NCBI RefSeq assembly: GCF_013184775.1
Contig: NZ_JAATVV010000015.1
Coordinates: 1-64,000 of the forward strand
Source: Martelella sp. HB161492
GTDB taxonomy: Bacteria > Pseudomonadota > Alphaproteobacteria > Rhizobiales > Rhizobiaceae
DNA: 64,000 bases
Reading direction: 5' to 3'
The position numbers and the translations under genes were made by a program. This document shows, piece after piece, positions 17,447 to 27,039 of the stretch (position 1 is its first letter; every line of letters starts with the position of its first letter). The notes below the pieces were generated by a model that saw nothing but the letters and a program-made list of their open reading frames with translations, was not told the origin of the DNA and searched no databases.

Positions 17447-18355
17447 GTGGCTTCACTGGAACTCAGGCACTGGGCGGCCTTCGTCATGCTCTCGGAAATC
17501 CGCCATTTCGGCCTTGCTGCCGAGCGGCTCGGGATCAGCCAGCCGGCGCTGAGCCAGCTCGTCAGGACCGCTGAAACCCATTTCGGAACCAGGCTTTTCG
17601 ATCGCTCCCGCCGCCGCGTCGGCTTGACCGAGGCCGGCCAGGCGCTGTTGCCGGATGCGCGGGCGACGCTGGAACAGGCCCGCCGCGCCGAGCGGACGGG
17701 CGAGCTGTCCGGTCGTGGTGCCAATCGTGTCCTGACCATGGGGTATGTCGGTTCAGCCCCGCTCAATCCGCGCTTTCTCGCACTCGTGCGTGCGCTCAGC
17801 AGCCATGCGGAGGGGATCACGCTGTCGCTCGACCAGAGCCCGGTGACCGATCAGGTCGAGGCGGTCACCGAGCGCCGGCTCGATCTCGGCGTCATCCGCT
17901 CGCCGATGCCAGCGATCGATCCCTCGCTTGCCTCGGTCAATCTCGCACGTGAAAACATGATACTGGCATTGCCGGCAACGCATGAGCTTGCCCGGGCAGG
18001 GGAGGTTGCCCGGCTTGCGGATTTTGCCGCCGAGGTCTTCATCCAGTATCGGCCGCAGACAAGCGGCGGGCTCAACCTTCTGGTCAGGCGCACCTGCGAA
18101 ATGGCTGGTTTCGCCCCCCGCGTTGTCCAGACCGTGCCGCAGATCGCCACCATGCTCTGCCTTGTCGGCACGGGGCTCGGCGTTGCGCTGGTGCCATCCT
18201 CGGCTACCCGGCTCGCGCTGCCCGACGTTGTCTACAAGCACCTTCCGGAACCCGTCGGGACCGATCTCAACCTGATCTACCGGCGCAGTGATACCGCGCC
18301 GGCGGTGAGGCTTGCGGTGCAGATAACCCGCCATTTCGATAAGCTGAACTTATGA
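17447..18355 (+). CDS. LysR-family transcriptional regulator
   Basis: A 302-residue LysR regulator from GTG 17447, which has GGGGGA just upstream and gives the normal family length; the open frame extends 100 codons further upstream without family similarity. The N-terminal winged helix-turn-helix is clear (ELRHWAAFVMLSE, AAERLGISQPALSQLVRTAE, GTRLFDR). A two-lobed effector domain follows from about residue 90. It lies divergent to the SDR-VOC pair and about 140 bp ahead of an ABC transporter operon on its own strand, so either may be its target. Confidence 0.85.
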   Translation: MASLELRHWAAFVMLSEIRHFGLAAERLGISQPALSQLVRTAETHFGTRLFDRSRRRVGLTEAGQALLPDARATLEQARRAERTGELSGRGANRVLTMGYVGSAPLNPRFLALVRALSSHAEGITLSLDQSPVTDQVEAVTERRLDLGVIRSPMPAIDPSLASVNLARENMILALPATHELARAGEVARLADFAAEVFIQYRPQTSGGLNLLVRRTCEMAGFAPRVVQTVPQIATMLCLVGTGLGVALVPSSATRLALPDVVYKHLPEPVGTDLNLIYRRSDTAPAVRLAVQITRHFDKLNL

Positions 18356-18491
18356 AAACTACACCCGGCGCGGCTTGGATGCCGCCGCCGCTGGGCTATT
18401 CTTCGCAGCGCTCGTCCGTTTGAGGAGTACCGCGGCTCAGATGCCGTGGTGTGACGGAGCGCGCAATGCCAAGGGTTGAGGAGGAACCTGA

Positions 18492-19325
18492 ATGAACGCC
18501 TTTTTCAAACTGTCCCTCGCTGGACTGACGCTGGCGCTTGCCGCCGGACCGGTGATGGCCGATGGCTTGCTGCCAGCCGGTGCCCGCCTGGTCGTGCCCG
18601 GCCAGCTGACGGTCGCCTATCGCACCGATGACCGCCCGGTCTCCTTCGTCGATGATCAGGGGCGGCCGGCCGGCTTTCTGGTCGATATCGAGACGAAGAT
18701 TGCCGACGCACTCGGCCTCAAGGTTGAATTCGTTGCCACCGATTTCGCCAGCATGCTGCCGGCGATCCGCAATGATCTCTACGACACCGCCGCCTTTCAG
18801 GTTCTGGTGACGCCGGAACGCGAAGAAGTGGTGGCCTTCACCACGCCGGTCGGCTTTTCCCAGGCGCGGCTCGTCTCCCGCAAGGATGCCCCGATTGCCG
18901 AAATCACCGGCGCCGTCGGCAAGGCCGTGGCCATCACCCGCGGCAGCGCGCTGATCCCGAAGCTTCAGGAGCTGGCGCCCGGCGTCGAAGTGCGTGAATT
19001 TCCCAACATTGCCTCGAGCCTCAACGCGCTGATCGCCGGTCAGGTCGACGGGCTGTTCACCGGGCTCAACACAGCGGCAAGTCTCGTCGAGGAGCATGAG
19101 GAGCTGACCGGATCTCAGGTGGTTTCCACCGGCCACAGTGCCTTCCCGGTGGCGATCGACAATCCCGACCTGAAACAGGCCCTCGACGCTGTTCTGAAAA
19201 AAATCATGCTCGATGGAACCTTCACCCGCACTTACGCCGAGTGGATATCGGCCTCCGTGCCGATCCCGGATGAGCTCTATGCCCAGTATCCGGGCATGCC
19301 GCGACTTGAAACTATCGCCAAGTAA
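18492..19325 (+). CDS. Amino-acid-type ABC transporter substrate-binding protein
   Basis: A 277-residue periplasmic binding protein of solute-binding family 3. A signal peptide spans residues 1-23 (LAAGPVMA, then DG). The mature protein opens with LTVAYRTDDRPVSFVDDQGRPAGF and has the family's LPAIRNDLYD, EEVVAFTTP and INRGSA-like (ITRGSALIPKL) segments. GAGGAGGA supplies a strong ribosome site. It is followed by permease, ATPase, lyase and hydrolase genes in one operon. Polar amino acids or related carboxylates are the usual ligands; this one is unknown. Confidence 0.88.
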   Translation: MNAFFKLSLAGLTLALAAGPVMADGLLPAGARLVVPGQLTVAYRTDDRPVSFVDDQGRPAGFLVDIETKIADALGLKVEFVATDFASMLPAIRNDLYDTAAFQVLVTPEREEVVAFTTPVGFSQARLVSRKDAPIAEITGAVGKAVAITRGSALIPKLQELAPGVEVREFPNIASSLNALIAGQVDGLFTGLNTAASLVEEHEELTGSQVVSTGHSAFPVAIDNPDLKQALDAVLKKIMLDGTFTRTYAEWISASVPIPDELYAQYPGMPRLETIAK

Positions 19326-19337
19326 CCGGGACGAGGG

Positions 19338-20069
19338 ATGATGTTCGAAAGCCTGAGCCGGGTCCAGCAGACCTTCTTCGACTGGCATATCATTGCCAGG
19401 GTGATGCCGCAGCTGATCACAGTGGGGCTACCCAACACGCTTCTTCTTGCCGTCCTTTCCAGCCTGATCGGCGTGGTGATCGGCATGATCGTGGCTGTCG
19501 GGCTGTCTTCGCGCAGCCTCGGCATGCGCACGCCCTGTCGCATCTATGTCGATATCCTGCGCGGGCTGCCGCACATTCTCACCGTCTACATCATCGGGCA
19601 GGGCCTGCCGATCGCTGGCCTCGCCCTGTTCGGCCGCTCGCCTTACGCCTATGCGGCGATCGCCATCGGCATCATCGAGGCGGCCTATATGGCGGAGATT
19701 TTCCGCGCCGGCCTGCAGAGCGTGCAGAAGGGGCAGATCGAAGCCGCGCGCTCGCTTGGCATGTCGAAGGCGAGCACGCTGCGCTACATCATCATCCCGC
19801 AAGGGGTGCGCCGCGTGCTGCCGCCGCTGACCGGCCAGTTCATCCTCGTCATCAAGGCGACCTCGCTGGTCTTCCTGCTCGGGCTGACGACGAAACAGCG
19901 CGAACTCTTCTCGATTGCCCAGGATGCGGCGATCAATGGCGCCAACCTTTCACCGCTGACCGCCGCCGGCCTTCTCTATCTGATGCTGACGGTGCCGATG
20001 ACCTATGCCGTCAACGCCTGGGAACGGCGCATGGGGCTTTCGGGATCAAGGGGACAGGCCGATGACTGA
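19338..20069 (+). CDS. ABC transporter permease, HisM/GltK family
   Basis: A 243-residue inner-membrane permease with about five helices. The EAA loop that contacts the ATPase reads [25 protein letters not shown], preceded by [13 protein letters not shown], typical of polar amino-acid permeases. Only one permease gene is present, so the transporter is probably a homodimer in the membrane. It starts 12 bp after the binding-protein gene and overlaps the ATPase gene by 8 bp. Confidence 0.9.
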   Translation: MMFESLSRVQQTFFDWHIIARVMPQLITVGLPNTLLLAVLSSLIGVVIGMIVAVGLSSRSLGMRTPCRIYVDILRGLPHILTVYIIGQGLPIAGLALFGRSPYAYAAIAIGIIEAAYMAEIFRAGLQSVQKGQIEAARSLGMSKASTLRYIIIPQGVRRVLPPLTGQFILVIKATSLVFLLGLTTKQRELFSIAQDAAINGANLSPLTAAGLLYLMLTVPMTYAVNAWERRMGLSGSRGQADD

Positions 20070-20817
20070 AATCACGACAGAAAGGCCGATGAGCGAGATT
20101 CGTTTCGACGCGCTCAACAAGAGCTTCGGTGCGCTTCAGGTCCTGTTCGACATCTCGCTCACCATTCCCGCCGCGGCGACGACCTGCATCATCGGCCCGT
20201 CCGGCTCGGGCAAGTCGACGCTGCTGCGCTGCACCAACCTTCTCGAACGGCCCGAGAGCGGACGGATCTTCCTCGGCGCGGAGGAGGTGACCGCACCGGC
20301 AACCGATATCGACCGGCTGCGTCGCCGGGTCGGCATGGTGTTCCAGCATTTCTACCTGTTCGAACATCTCGACGTGATGGGCAATGTGACGCTTGCCCTC
20401 AGAAAGGTGCGCGGCATGGGGCGGGAGGAAGCCGAGGCCCATGCCATGGCCCGGCTGGATTCGGTTGGCCTCAAGGGCTTCGAACGGCGCAAGCCAGCGG
20501 CTCTTTCCGGCGGCCAGCAGCAGCGCGTTGCCATTGCCCGTTCGCTTGCCATGGATCCCGACGTGATGCTGTTCGATGAGGCGACCTCGGCGCTCGATCC
20601 GGAACTGGTGAAGGGCATTCTCGAATTGATGGGGGAGCTTGCCCGCTCGGGCATGACGATGATGGTGGTGACCCATGAAATGCGCTTTGCCCGCGAGGTC
20701 GCCGGCAAGGCGGTGTTCATGGATCAGGGCCGGATCATCGAGGAGGGGGCGCCGGACGATCTCTTTGACCGTCCGCAAAGCCCGCGCCTGAAGCATTTTC
20801 TCGACCAGGTTCTGTGA
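20062..20817 (+). CDS. ABC transporter ATP-binding protein, GlnQ family
   Basis: A 251-residue ATPase: Walker [11 protein letters not shown]-loop [11 protein letters not shown], signature [15 protein letters not shown], Walker [15 protein letters not shown] and the H-loop VTHEM. It ends with the family's [19 protein letters not shown] 20062 was chosen because AGGGGA precedes it and it overlaps the permease stop; the frame is open further upstream. It energises the permease encoded just before it. Confidence 0.92.
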   Translation: MTEITTERPMSEIRFDALNKSFGALQVLFDISLTIPAAATTCIIGPSGSGKSTLLRCTNLLERPESGRIFLGAEEVTAPATDIDRLRRRVGMVFQHFYLFEHLDVMGNVTLALRKVRGMGREEAEAHAMARLDSVGLKGFERRKPAALSGGQQQRVAIARSLAMDPDVMLFDEATSALDPELVKGILELMGELARSGMTMMVVTHEMRFAREVAGKAVFMDQGRIIEEGAPDDLFDRPQSPRLKHFLDQVL

Positions 20818-22178
20818 GCGAAAGGCAATTCATGACCCTGAACACCGAAGGGCTACCCACCACGCTCGCCGAGGTCTCCGGCCTGTTCGAACGCCGCGCG
20901 ACTTGGCAGAGCTGGCTTGATGTCGAAGCCAGTCTGGCCCTGGTTCAGGCGGAGCTGGGGCTGATCCCCGCTGCCGCGGCCCGGGAGATCGCGGCGAAGG
21001 CGAATTTCACCGCGATCGATCCGGGAGCGCTTGCCGCCGATATCGAAGAGACCCGGGCGCCGGTGGTTTCGCTCACCCGGGCGCTTGCGGCTGCCTGTGC
21101 CGGAGACGCCGGCGGCTATGTCCATTGGGGTGCCACGACCCAGAACGTGATGCAGACCGGGCTCGTGCTGCAGATGAAGAAGGCCGATGCCGCCTTCATG
21201 GCGCGCTTCGACGCGCTGCTCGTTGCGCTGGCCGACCTGGCGGAAAAGACCGCGACGACCGTGACGGTGGCGCGCACCAATCAGCGTCACGCATTGCCGG
21301 TCACCTTCGGCTTCAAGGTCGCCGCCTGGATCGAGGAGCTGCTGCGCCACCGCGAGCGCTTCGCCGAGGTTCGCAAGCGCGCCTTCCGGGCGCAGTGGGG
21401 CGGTACCGTCGGGGCCATGCATGTGATGGGCAGGGACGGGCCGGCGCTCAACCTGGTGCTTGCCGCCCGTCTCGGCCTCGGCGCCTATGAGGTGCCTTCA
21501 CGCGCCGCCCTCGATGGGCTGGGGGAATATGGCATCTCGCTCGGCCTCTTTGCTGCGAGCGCCGGCAAGATCGCCCGCAATCTCTATCAGCTGATGGGCG
21601 ACGAGACGGAGGAGGTTCAGGAGGCGCTTGGCGAGGCGGTGGTCGGCTCCAGCACCATGCCGCACAAGATCAACCCGAAATATTCGGTGCGGGTGATCGC
21701 GCTTGCCGCCGAGATCCGCGGCCGCGCGCCGGTGATCCTGGAGGCGATGCAGCCGAGCCATGAGGGCGATGCGGCCGCCAATTTCGTGCTCACCGATGCA
21801 ATCGAGACGCTTTCACCTCAGGCTTTCGCGCTTGCGGATCAGATGGCCGACCTCATCGGCCGGATCGTCATCAATCCGGAAGCGATGCGCCGCAACCTTG
21901 CACTCAAGGGCGAACTCATCGCCTCGGAAAACGTGATGATGGCGCTTGCGCCAAAGCTCGGGCGCAACAAAGCCCATGATCTCGTCCATGACGCTGCGAC
22001 GCAATCGCTCAGGACCGGCGCGCCGCTGATTTCGGTGCTGATGGAGGATGAGGCGGTGGCGGGCCTGGCCGATCAGGAGGCGATCCGCAAGGCCGCCGAA
22101 CCGGAGCACTATCTCGGCCTCAGCGTTGCGCTGGCCGAGAAGATGGCGGCCCGCGCCCGGGAGGCGGTGGCGGGTTGA
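20814..22178 (+). CDS. Fumarase/aspartase-superfamily lyase (adenylosuccinate lyase/PcaB-like)
   Basis: A 454-residue lyase of the fumarase superfamily. The signature [14 protein letters not shown] carries the mobile catalytic serine, [13 protein letters not shown] near 103 is the second conserved region, and [12 protein letters not shown] the third. Members eliminate fumarate, ammonia or a carboxylate from amino- or carboxy-substituted succinates. GTG 20814 overlaps the ATPase stop (GTGA); ATG 20832 is an alternative. Coupling to an amino-acid-type ABC importer suggests that it degrades the imported compound, for instance an N-substituted aspartate or a succinate adduct. A second, distinct superfamily member in the window is the pcaB product. 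Confidence 0.82.
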   Translation: MSERQFMTLNTEGLPTTLAEVSGLFERRATWQSWLDVEASLALVQAELGLIPAAAAREIAAKANFTAIDPGALAADIEETRAPVVSLTRALAAACAGDAGGYVHWGATTQNVMQTGLVLQMKKADAAFMARFDALLVALADLAEKTATTVTVARTNQRHALPVTFGFKVAAWIEELLRHRERFAEVRKRAFRAQWGGTVGAMHVMGRDGPALNLVLAARLGLGAYEVPSRAALDGLGEYGISLGLFAASAGKIARNLYQLMGDETEEVQEALGEAVVGSSTMPHKINPKYSVRVIALAAEIRGRAPVILEAMQPSHEGDAAANFVLTDAIETLSPQAFALADQMADLIGRIVINPEAMRRNLALKGELIASENVMMALAPKLGRNKAHDLVHDAATQSLRTGAPLISVLMEDEAVAGLADQEAIRKAAEPEHYLGLSVALAEKMAARAREAVAG

Positions 22179-22202
22179 AGAGGGGACAAAAGGGAGGGAC
22201 CC

Positions 22203-23723
22203 ATGACAGTCACGCATCTTATTCTGACCATCGGCAACAGCCACACCATCGGCCGCGACGATGCGCTTTCGACCGACAGCTTCGCGGCAAAGGTGCTGCA
22301 ATGGACGCAGGCCGGCGTGCTTTCGGCCCCCGGTGCGGGAGGTGCCGCACCAGGGCCGGCCATGCTCGACCATGTCAATCCCTATGACGGTGATTTCAGC
22401 CCTGACCTCTCCTTTGCCGAAGACTATCTTGCGGCCAATCCATCGGTCGACCGGCTGGTCTTCGTCCCGCATGCGGAAGGTGCAACGGCATTCTTCTCCG
22501 ATACCTCCGAGCGCCGCTGGAGCGTCGATGCACTTTCGTCGGACAATCTGCTGAAACAGGCGACCGACCGGTTCAACGCCGCCCATGCCGCGCTCGTTTC
22601 GGCGGGCGACACCGTGGTTTCGGCGGCGATCCTGCTGCATTTCGCCAATCCGGACTACGACAACGCCCCCTTGTTTTCGGCAACGCCCTTCACGGCGCAT
22701 CAGGAACAGATCGAGGCTTTCGTCGCCTATGTCCGTGGCGGGGCGCTCACGGGGGTGACGTCCTCGACGCCGGTGGTGATCGGCGGCGGCATGAACGAGG
22801 GCGAGTTCGATACGATCCCGGTCAATCAGGTGCTCTATCAGGCCAATCTCCTGGGATCGCACAAACGCAACGACCATGTCGGCACCTATGATACGATCAA
22901 TCCGCGCTATGGCTATTCGACCGGTCTGCCCGTGCCGATGGTCGACAGCCATCACGCGACCCGCGCCGGCGACATCACCAAGGGACATTTGCGCTTCCAG
23001 GCACTTCAGCGTGCTGCGGCCAACAGTGCCTGCCATGCGCCTTTTTCCGGCCTTTCCTTCTTTTCACCGGCGACGACTACCGCGCTCTGGGATTTCCGCA
23101 CCGGCACACCGCTCGATATCTCCGGCAATGGCAATCACCTGATCCGCTCAACAGAAAGCAATCCGCCGCTCTACCGGGTCGATCCGAAGACGGGGACGGC
23201 GCCGGCGCTCGATGAGCTCGCCTGGACGCGCACCGCCACCTCCACCCATCGGGTGCACCAGCTGCCGATGGCGCTGCCCGCCGCCTACACCATCGCGGTC
23301 TATCAGCGCTTCGATCAGCTGACCTCGGCCATGGCCTTCCTGCAGAAGGCCGACGGGGCGACCGCCAGCCAGCACCGCTTCCAGTTCAGCGCCTCCAACA
23401 ACGATGTCCGCGCCGGCCACGGATCGGCGGCCGATACCGTCTCCTTCTCCGCAGCGGGCGTGCTCGACACGACCAGCTTTCATCTTCTGATGCTGAGTTT
23501 CGACGGCACGACGATGCGGCTCTATCACAACGGCACGCTGAAGGATCAGGCGGCCTCGGCCGCGCATGCCTCGCAAGCGGAAAGCTATCTCGGCGCGGCG
23601 ACCGGCACGCCCGGAAATCCGCTGATCGGCACCATGGCCTTCGCGATGGTCGCTTCGCGCGCATTGACCTCAATCGAGGTCAGCGAACTCTGGACGACTG
23701 CACAGTCACTGCTGGCACCCTGA
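22203..23723 (+). CDS. SGNH-like hydrolase with C-terminal LamG/concanavalin-like domain
   Basis: A 506-residue protein of unusual build. Residues 1-~275 resemble the sialate O-acetylesterase/CE6 SGNH fold: LTIGNSHTIG near the start (nucleophile Ser in GNSH instead of the common GQSN), VIGGGMNEGEF in the middle and DSHHATRAGD as the Asp-His end. Residues ~290-506 look like a LamG/concanavalin-like jelly roll (ALWDFRTGTPLDISGNGNHL, MRLYHNGTL). No signal peptide is visible, odd for a carbohydrate-active enzyme. It is 24 bp after the lyase with a GGGAGGGA site. An O-acyl esterase is plausible; the substrate is unknown. Confidence 0.65.
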   Translation: MTVTHLILTIGNSHTIGRDDALSTDSFAAKVLQWTQAGVLSAPGAGGAAPGPAMLDHVNPYDGDFSPDLSFAEDYLAANPSVDRLVFVPHAEGATAFFSDTSERRWSVDALSSDNLLKQATDRFNAAHAALVSAGDTVVSAAILLHFANPDYDNAPLFSATPFTAHQEQIEAFVAYVRGGALTGVTSSTPVVIGGGMNEGEFDTIPVNQVLYQANLLGSHKRNDHVGTYDTINPRYGYSTGLPVPMVDSHHATRAGDITKGHLRFQALQRAAANSACHAPFSGLSFFSPATTTALWDFRTGTPLDISGNGNHLIRSTESNPPLYRVDPKTGTAPALDELAWTRTATSTHRVHQLPMALPAAYTIAVYQRFDQLTSAMAFLQKADGATASQHRFQFSASNNDVRAGHGSAADTVSFSAAGVLDTTSFHLLMLSFDGTTMRLYHNGTLKDQAASAAHASQAESYLGAATGTPGNPLIGTMAFAMVASRALTSIEVSELWTTAQSLLAP

Positions 23724-24161
23724 AGCGCCCGGCAATCCCGTTTTGGCACGATGAGCAATGTTCCGTCTCGACGGCTCTGGCTATCGATCAACATGAAACG
23801 GGCAATCTACTCCTCCAGCATGGTCATCGGCGAGGCCTGCGCTGCCACCCGTAATGGTGGCGGCGCAAGCAAGGCTGGAAGTCGTTGAGCAAAAGGCAGG
23901 GAACTGTTCAGACAACCGTGTCGGTTCTCGGTGTCCAGACGCGCTGCGACACCACGCGCGGGCAGGCGGGGCGGTGATCGGTTGGGCGCGATGCGGTGCT
24001 GATCGTCAACTGCCGAAGGGCCCGATTCTGCGCCCGGTGATTGCCTTGCAACACAGAAAGATCATTGCGTTCCGGGGCGTGTTGGGGTAGCAGAAAATCT
24101 TGTAAAACGCGTTCGAAGCGGCCTGTATTATTACAGACTACTACATGTCGAGAAGTGATTG
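23724..24161. other. Gap ahead of the heptose genes
   Basis: A 438-bp gap that closes the ABC/lyase operon and opens the polysaccharide island. The left part is GC-rich with no recognisable gene, possibly decayed sequence. The last ~60 bp turn AT-rich, with TATTAT close to the gmhA start as a candidate -10 but no well-spaced -35. It marks a compositional boundary. Confidence 0.4.
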
Positions 24162-24773
24162 ATGTCTGATATAAATGATATTGTTATGCTAAAATGTGAT
24201 GAAGCCGCGGTCAACGCTTATCTGACCGAAGCTGCCAAAAGTGTTTCTGATACGAAGAGCATCGCAGCCGATATCGTTGCGGCTGCTGAGCTCTGCATCG
24301 CATCGCTGAAATCGGGCGGGAAAATCATCTTTTGTGGGAATGGCGGCTCTGCTGCTGATGCCCAGCATCTTGCCGCGGAACTGATGGGACGTTTCCTGAT
24401 TGATCGCGACCCTTTGCCAGCGTTGTCTTTGACCGTCGATACCTCCGCCCTGACGGCGATCGGCAATGATTACGGTTATGAGAAGGTGTTTTCACGACAG
24501 CTTCGCGGTATCGCGCAAAAGGGTGATGTCCTGTTTGGCCTCTCGACCAGCGGCAACAGCAAGAATGTCGTTGAGGCATTCGCGGTCGCAAAGTCGCTTG
24601 GGGTGAGCACCATTGCGCTGACCGGGGCAAAAGGCGGGAAAATGGCTGAGGGAGCTGATGTCCTGCTTGCCGTTCCACATGACAAGACAAATCATATTCA
24701 GGAAGCTCATATTGCCGTTGGACATCTGATCTGTGCTTTCGTAGAGGCCGCATTGTGCTCACCCAAGCTGTAA
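24162..24773 (+). CDS. gmhA: Sedoheptulose-7-phosphate isomerase
   Basis: A 203-residue SIS-domain protein of the GmhA family, turning sedoheptulose 7-phosphate into D-glycero-D-manno-heptose 7-phosphate. FCGNGGSAADAQHLAAELMGRF carries the phosphate loop and metal-site histidine, DTSALTAIGNDYGYE follows, GLSTSGNSKNV is the second phosphate loop, and HIQEAHIAVGHLIC near the C terminus holds the catalytic His-Glu. The ATG at 24162 is preceded by a weak GAGAAG; a TTG lies directly before it. It overlaps the next gene by 19 bp, starting a three-gene heptose set. Confidence 0.93.
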   Translation: MSDINDIVMLKCDEAAVNAYLTEAAKSVSDTKSIAADIVAAAELCIASLKSGGKIIFCGNGGSAADAQHLAAELMGRFLIDRDPLPALSLTVDTSALTAIGNDYGYEKVFSRQLRGIAQKGDVLFGLSTSGNSKNVVEAFAVAKSLGVSTIALTGAKGGKMAEGADVLLAVPHDKTNHIQEAHIAVGHLICAFVEAALCSPKL

Positions 24774-26002
24774 TTCTCTGTGGTGGTCTCGGAACGCGTC
24801 TGGGGACGTTGACCGCGTCGACACCGAAACCGATGCTGCCGGTGGCCGGTCGCCCGTTTCTCGACACGCTGATCCAGGAAGTCGCGCGCTACGGTTTCGA
24901 TGAAATCGTGCTGCTGGCCGGCCGCTTCGGCGAGCAGATCGTCGAACGTTACGATGCCACTCAGGTCCTTGGCGCGACAATCAAGGTTCTTGTCGAGCCG
25001 AAGCCGCTGGGGACGGGTGGTGCCCTGCGTTTTGCAGCCGATCATCTCCGTCAGGAATTTGTGCTTCTCAACGGTGATACCTGGATCAATGCCGACCTGA
25101 CTGTCTTTGCGCAGCACTGGCTGGAGGCGAAGCGGAAAGATCCTGCGCTGTCTGCGCAGCTGCTTCTGCAACATGTGGATGAACCCGGGCGTTTTGGTGC
25201 TGTCGAGTTCGATCAGGGTCGTGTCACCGCCTTTCGCGAGAAGGATCCTTCCGCTGCGGCGGTGCCGGGTTACATCAATGCCGGCGTCTACTGTCTGGAC
25301 CGGAAGATTGTATCGGCCATGGCGCCCGGCGAGGCTATCTCGCTCGAAACCGACATTCTGCCCGGACTGGTCGAAAAGGCGTCGGTGGCAGCTTTTCCTG
25401 CGCGCAAGGGCGCTTATTTCATCGATATCGGGGTTCCCGAGAGCTACGCCCAGGCGCAGCGCGAGCTTGAGGAAGAACGGCGGAAGCCTGCTCTCTTTCT
25501 CGATCGCGACGGAACGCTGAACGAGGATGATGGCTACACCCACAAGGCCGAGGATCTGCTCTGGAAAGAAGGGGCGCGGGAAGCGATCCGCTTTGCCAAT
25601 GATGCCGGCTATTATGTGTTCGTGGTAACCAATCAGGCCGGCGTCGCCCATGGCTATTATACCGAGGCCGATGTCATCGCCTTCCACGCCGCCATGAAGG
25701 CATCGCTTGTCGAGATCGGCGCTCATATCGATGCCTTCGAGTGGTGTCCCTACCACCCTGAGGCCAAGCTGGAAGATTTCAGGCAGAAAAGCCCGAGACG
25801 GAAGCCCGAACCCGGGATGCTGCTCGATCTGGCGACGAAATTTCCGATCGATCTTCCGAACAGTATTATGGTTGGCAATGCCGAATCGGATGTTGCGGCA
25901 GGCGAAGCCGCCAATATCCGCGGCATCCTCTATTCGGACGGCTCGCTTCTGGATCTTGTGAAGCGGGAAATACCAAAGCGAGACAACATCAATGTGGATT
26001 AG
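24755..26002 (+). CDS. Fused heptose-1-phosphate nucleotidyltransferase / heptose bisphosphate phosphatase
   Basis: A 415-residue two-domain protein. Residues 1-240 are an HddC-like nucleotidyltransferase: LCGGLGTRLGTLTASTPKPMLPV (8-30), EPKPLGTGGAL (81-91), LLNGDTWIN (104-112) and FIDIGVPESY (222-231). Residues 245-415 are a GmhB-type HAD phosphatase: FLDRDGTLNEDDG (248-260), VVTNQAGV (290-297) and MVGNAESDV near the end. The GmhB zinc knuckle is half lost: CPYH (331-334) is present, but the later C-x-C is replaced by KSPR (345-348). GTG 24755 starts inside gmhA. The domains catalyse the last and second-last steps to NDP-D,D-heptose, probably GDP-linked, given the adjacent HddA-type kinase. 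Confidence 0.88.
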   Translation: MLTQAVILCGGLGTRLGTLTASTPKPMLPVAGRPFLDTLIQEVARYGFDEIVLLAGRFGEQIVERYDATQVLGATIKVLVEPKPLGTGGALRFAADHLRQEFVLLNGDTWINADLTVFAQHWLEAKRKDPALSAQLLLQHVDEPGRFGAVEFDQGRVTAFREKDPSAAAVPGYINAGVYCLDRKIVSAMAPGEAISLETDILPGLVEKASVAAFPARKGAYFIDIGVPESYAQAQRELEEERRKPALFLDRDGTLNEDDGYTHKAEDLLWKEGAREAIRFANDAGYYVFVVTNQAGVAHGYYTEADVIAFHAAMKASLVEIGAHIDAFEWCPYHPEAKLEDFRQKSPRRKPEPGMLLDLATKFPIDLPNSIMVGNAESDVAAGEAANIRGILYSDGSLLDLVKREIPKRDNINVD

Positions 26003-26987
26003 CAAGACCCCCCTGCGTGCCAGTTTTCTGGGAGGCGGGACCGACTATCCGTCGTATTTTCACAAGCAGCCTGGTGCTGTCCTTGGCGGTACGATCGACA
26101 AGTTTGTCTACATTCAGGCTTTGCCTCTGGCGCATATCGCCGAGCAGAAGTACCGAATTACCTATCGGACGACTGAGAGTGTTGACAACATCGATGCCAT
26201 TCAGCATCCGGTGATCCGGGAGGGGCTGCGCCATTACAAATGGGAACAGCCCCTGAATATCGCAACCATGTCGGATCTGCCCGGTGGTACCGGTCTTGGA
26301 AGCTCTTCGGCGTTTACCGTTGGGCTGATCAATCTTTTGCACAAGATGCGCGGTATCGAACTGACGCGCTATGAGCTGGCGCGGCAATCCATCTTCATGG
26401 AGCAGGAAATCCTGCATGAGAAAGTTGGCGTTCAGGATCAGATCCACGCAGCGTTTGGCGGTTTATCGCGTTACGAATTCGTCGGCGATACGATTTCAAT
26501 CGAGCCGCTGCGCGTCACCACAAGCCGTCTGACGACACTAAATCGCTCTCTTCTGCTGGTTTATACGGGTGGAGAAAGGCGGGCGACCGAGGTGACGGAA
26601 GAGCAGGAAAAGCGCACGCGCGCTGGTGACAATGAGGCCTACTTGCGTGAAATGTACGAAATGACCCGCATTGGCGCCGGTGTTCTGGAAGCCACGGGTG
26701 ATGATGTGAAAGCGCTGCAAAGGTTTGGCGATCTCCTCAATCATGGCTGGGAACTGAAGCGGAATCTCGGCAATACCATCTCGAATGCGCAGATCGACGA
26801 GATCTATCTTGCCGGGCGCGAAATGGGGGCATGGGGTGGCAAGCTGCTTGGTGCAGGGGGGAGCGGATTCGTGCTATTCATGGCCGATCCCGAGCTTCAC
26901 CCGGCTTTTGTCGAGCGGTTTGGCAAGGATCGTGTGGTTCCGATCGAACTCGTCAGCTATGGTTCCCAGGTGCTCCAGCAAATCTAG
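25992..26987 (+). CDS. hddA: D-glycero-D-manno-heptose 7-phosphate kinase
   Basis: A 331-residue GHMP kinase. The N terminus WISKTPLRASFLGGGTDYP is the family substrate region, DLPGGTGLGSSSAFTVG (near 94) the ATP loop, and LGAGGSGFVLFM near the C terminus motif 3. This is the HddA type that phosphorylates heptose 7-phosphate at the anomeric position, feeding the phosphatase and nucleotidyltransferase domains encoded just upstream. It overlaps the previous gene by 11 bp. Together GmhA, HddA and the fusion complete the route to activated D,D-heptose in three polypeptides. Confidence 0.9.
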   Translation: MWISKTPLRASFLGGGTDYPSYFHKQPGAVLGGTIDKFVYIQALPLAHIAEQKYRITYRTTESVDNIDAIQHPVIREGLRHYKWEQPLNIATMSDLPGGTGLGSSSAFTVGLINLLHKMRGIELTRYELARQSIFMEQEILHEKVGVQDQIHAAFGGLSRYEFVGDTISIEPLRVTTSRLTTLNRSLLLVYTGGERRATEVTEEQEKRTRAGDNEAYLREMYEMTRIGAGVLEATGDDVKALQRFGDLLNHGWELKRNLGNTISNAQIDEIYLAGREMGAWGGKLLGAGGSGFVLFMADPELHPAFVERFGKDRVVPIELVSYGSQVLQQI

Positions 26988-27039
26988 TGCATGTTCTTCG
27001 GCGGGTGGGATGCGCGAACAGATTTAGAATCCAAAGAGA

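Noticed and set aside
18396-19388. 330-codon minus-strand frame opposite the ABC binding-protein gene
   Set aside because: Antisense of a clear family-3 binding protein; composition reflects GC-rich third positions.
21813-23036. 407-codon minus-strand frame
   Set aside because: It spans the end of the lyase gene and half of the SGNH/LamG gene in antisense and matches no family.
24707-26005. 432-codon minus-strand frame opposite the heptose fusion gene
   Set aside because: Full antisense of well-conserved nucleotidyltransferase and phosphatase domains.
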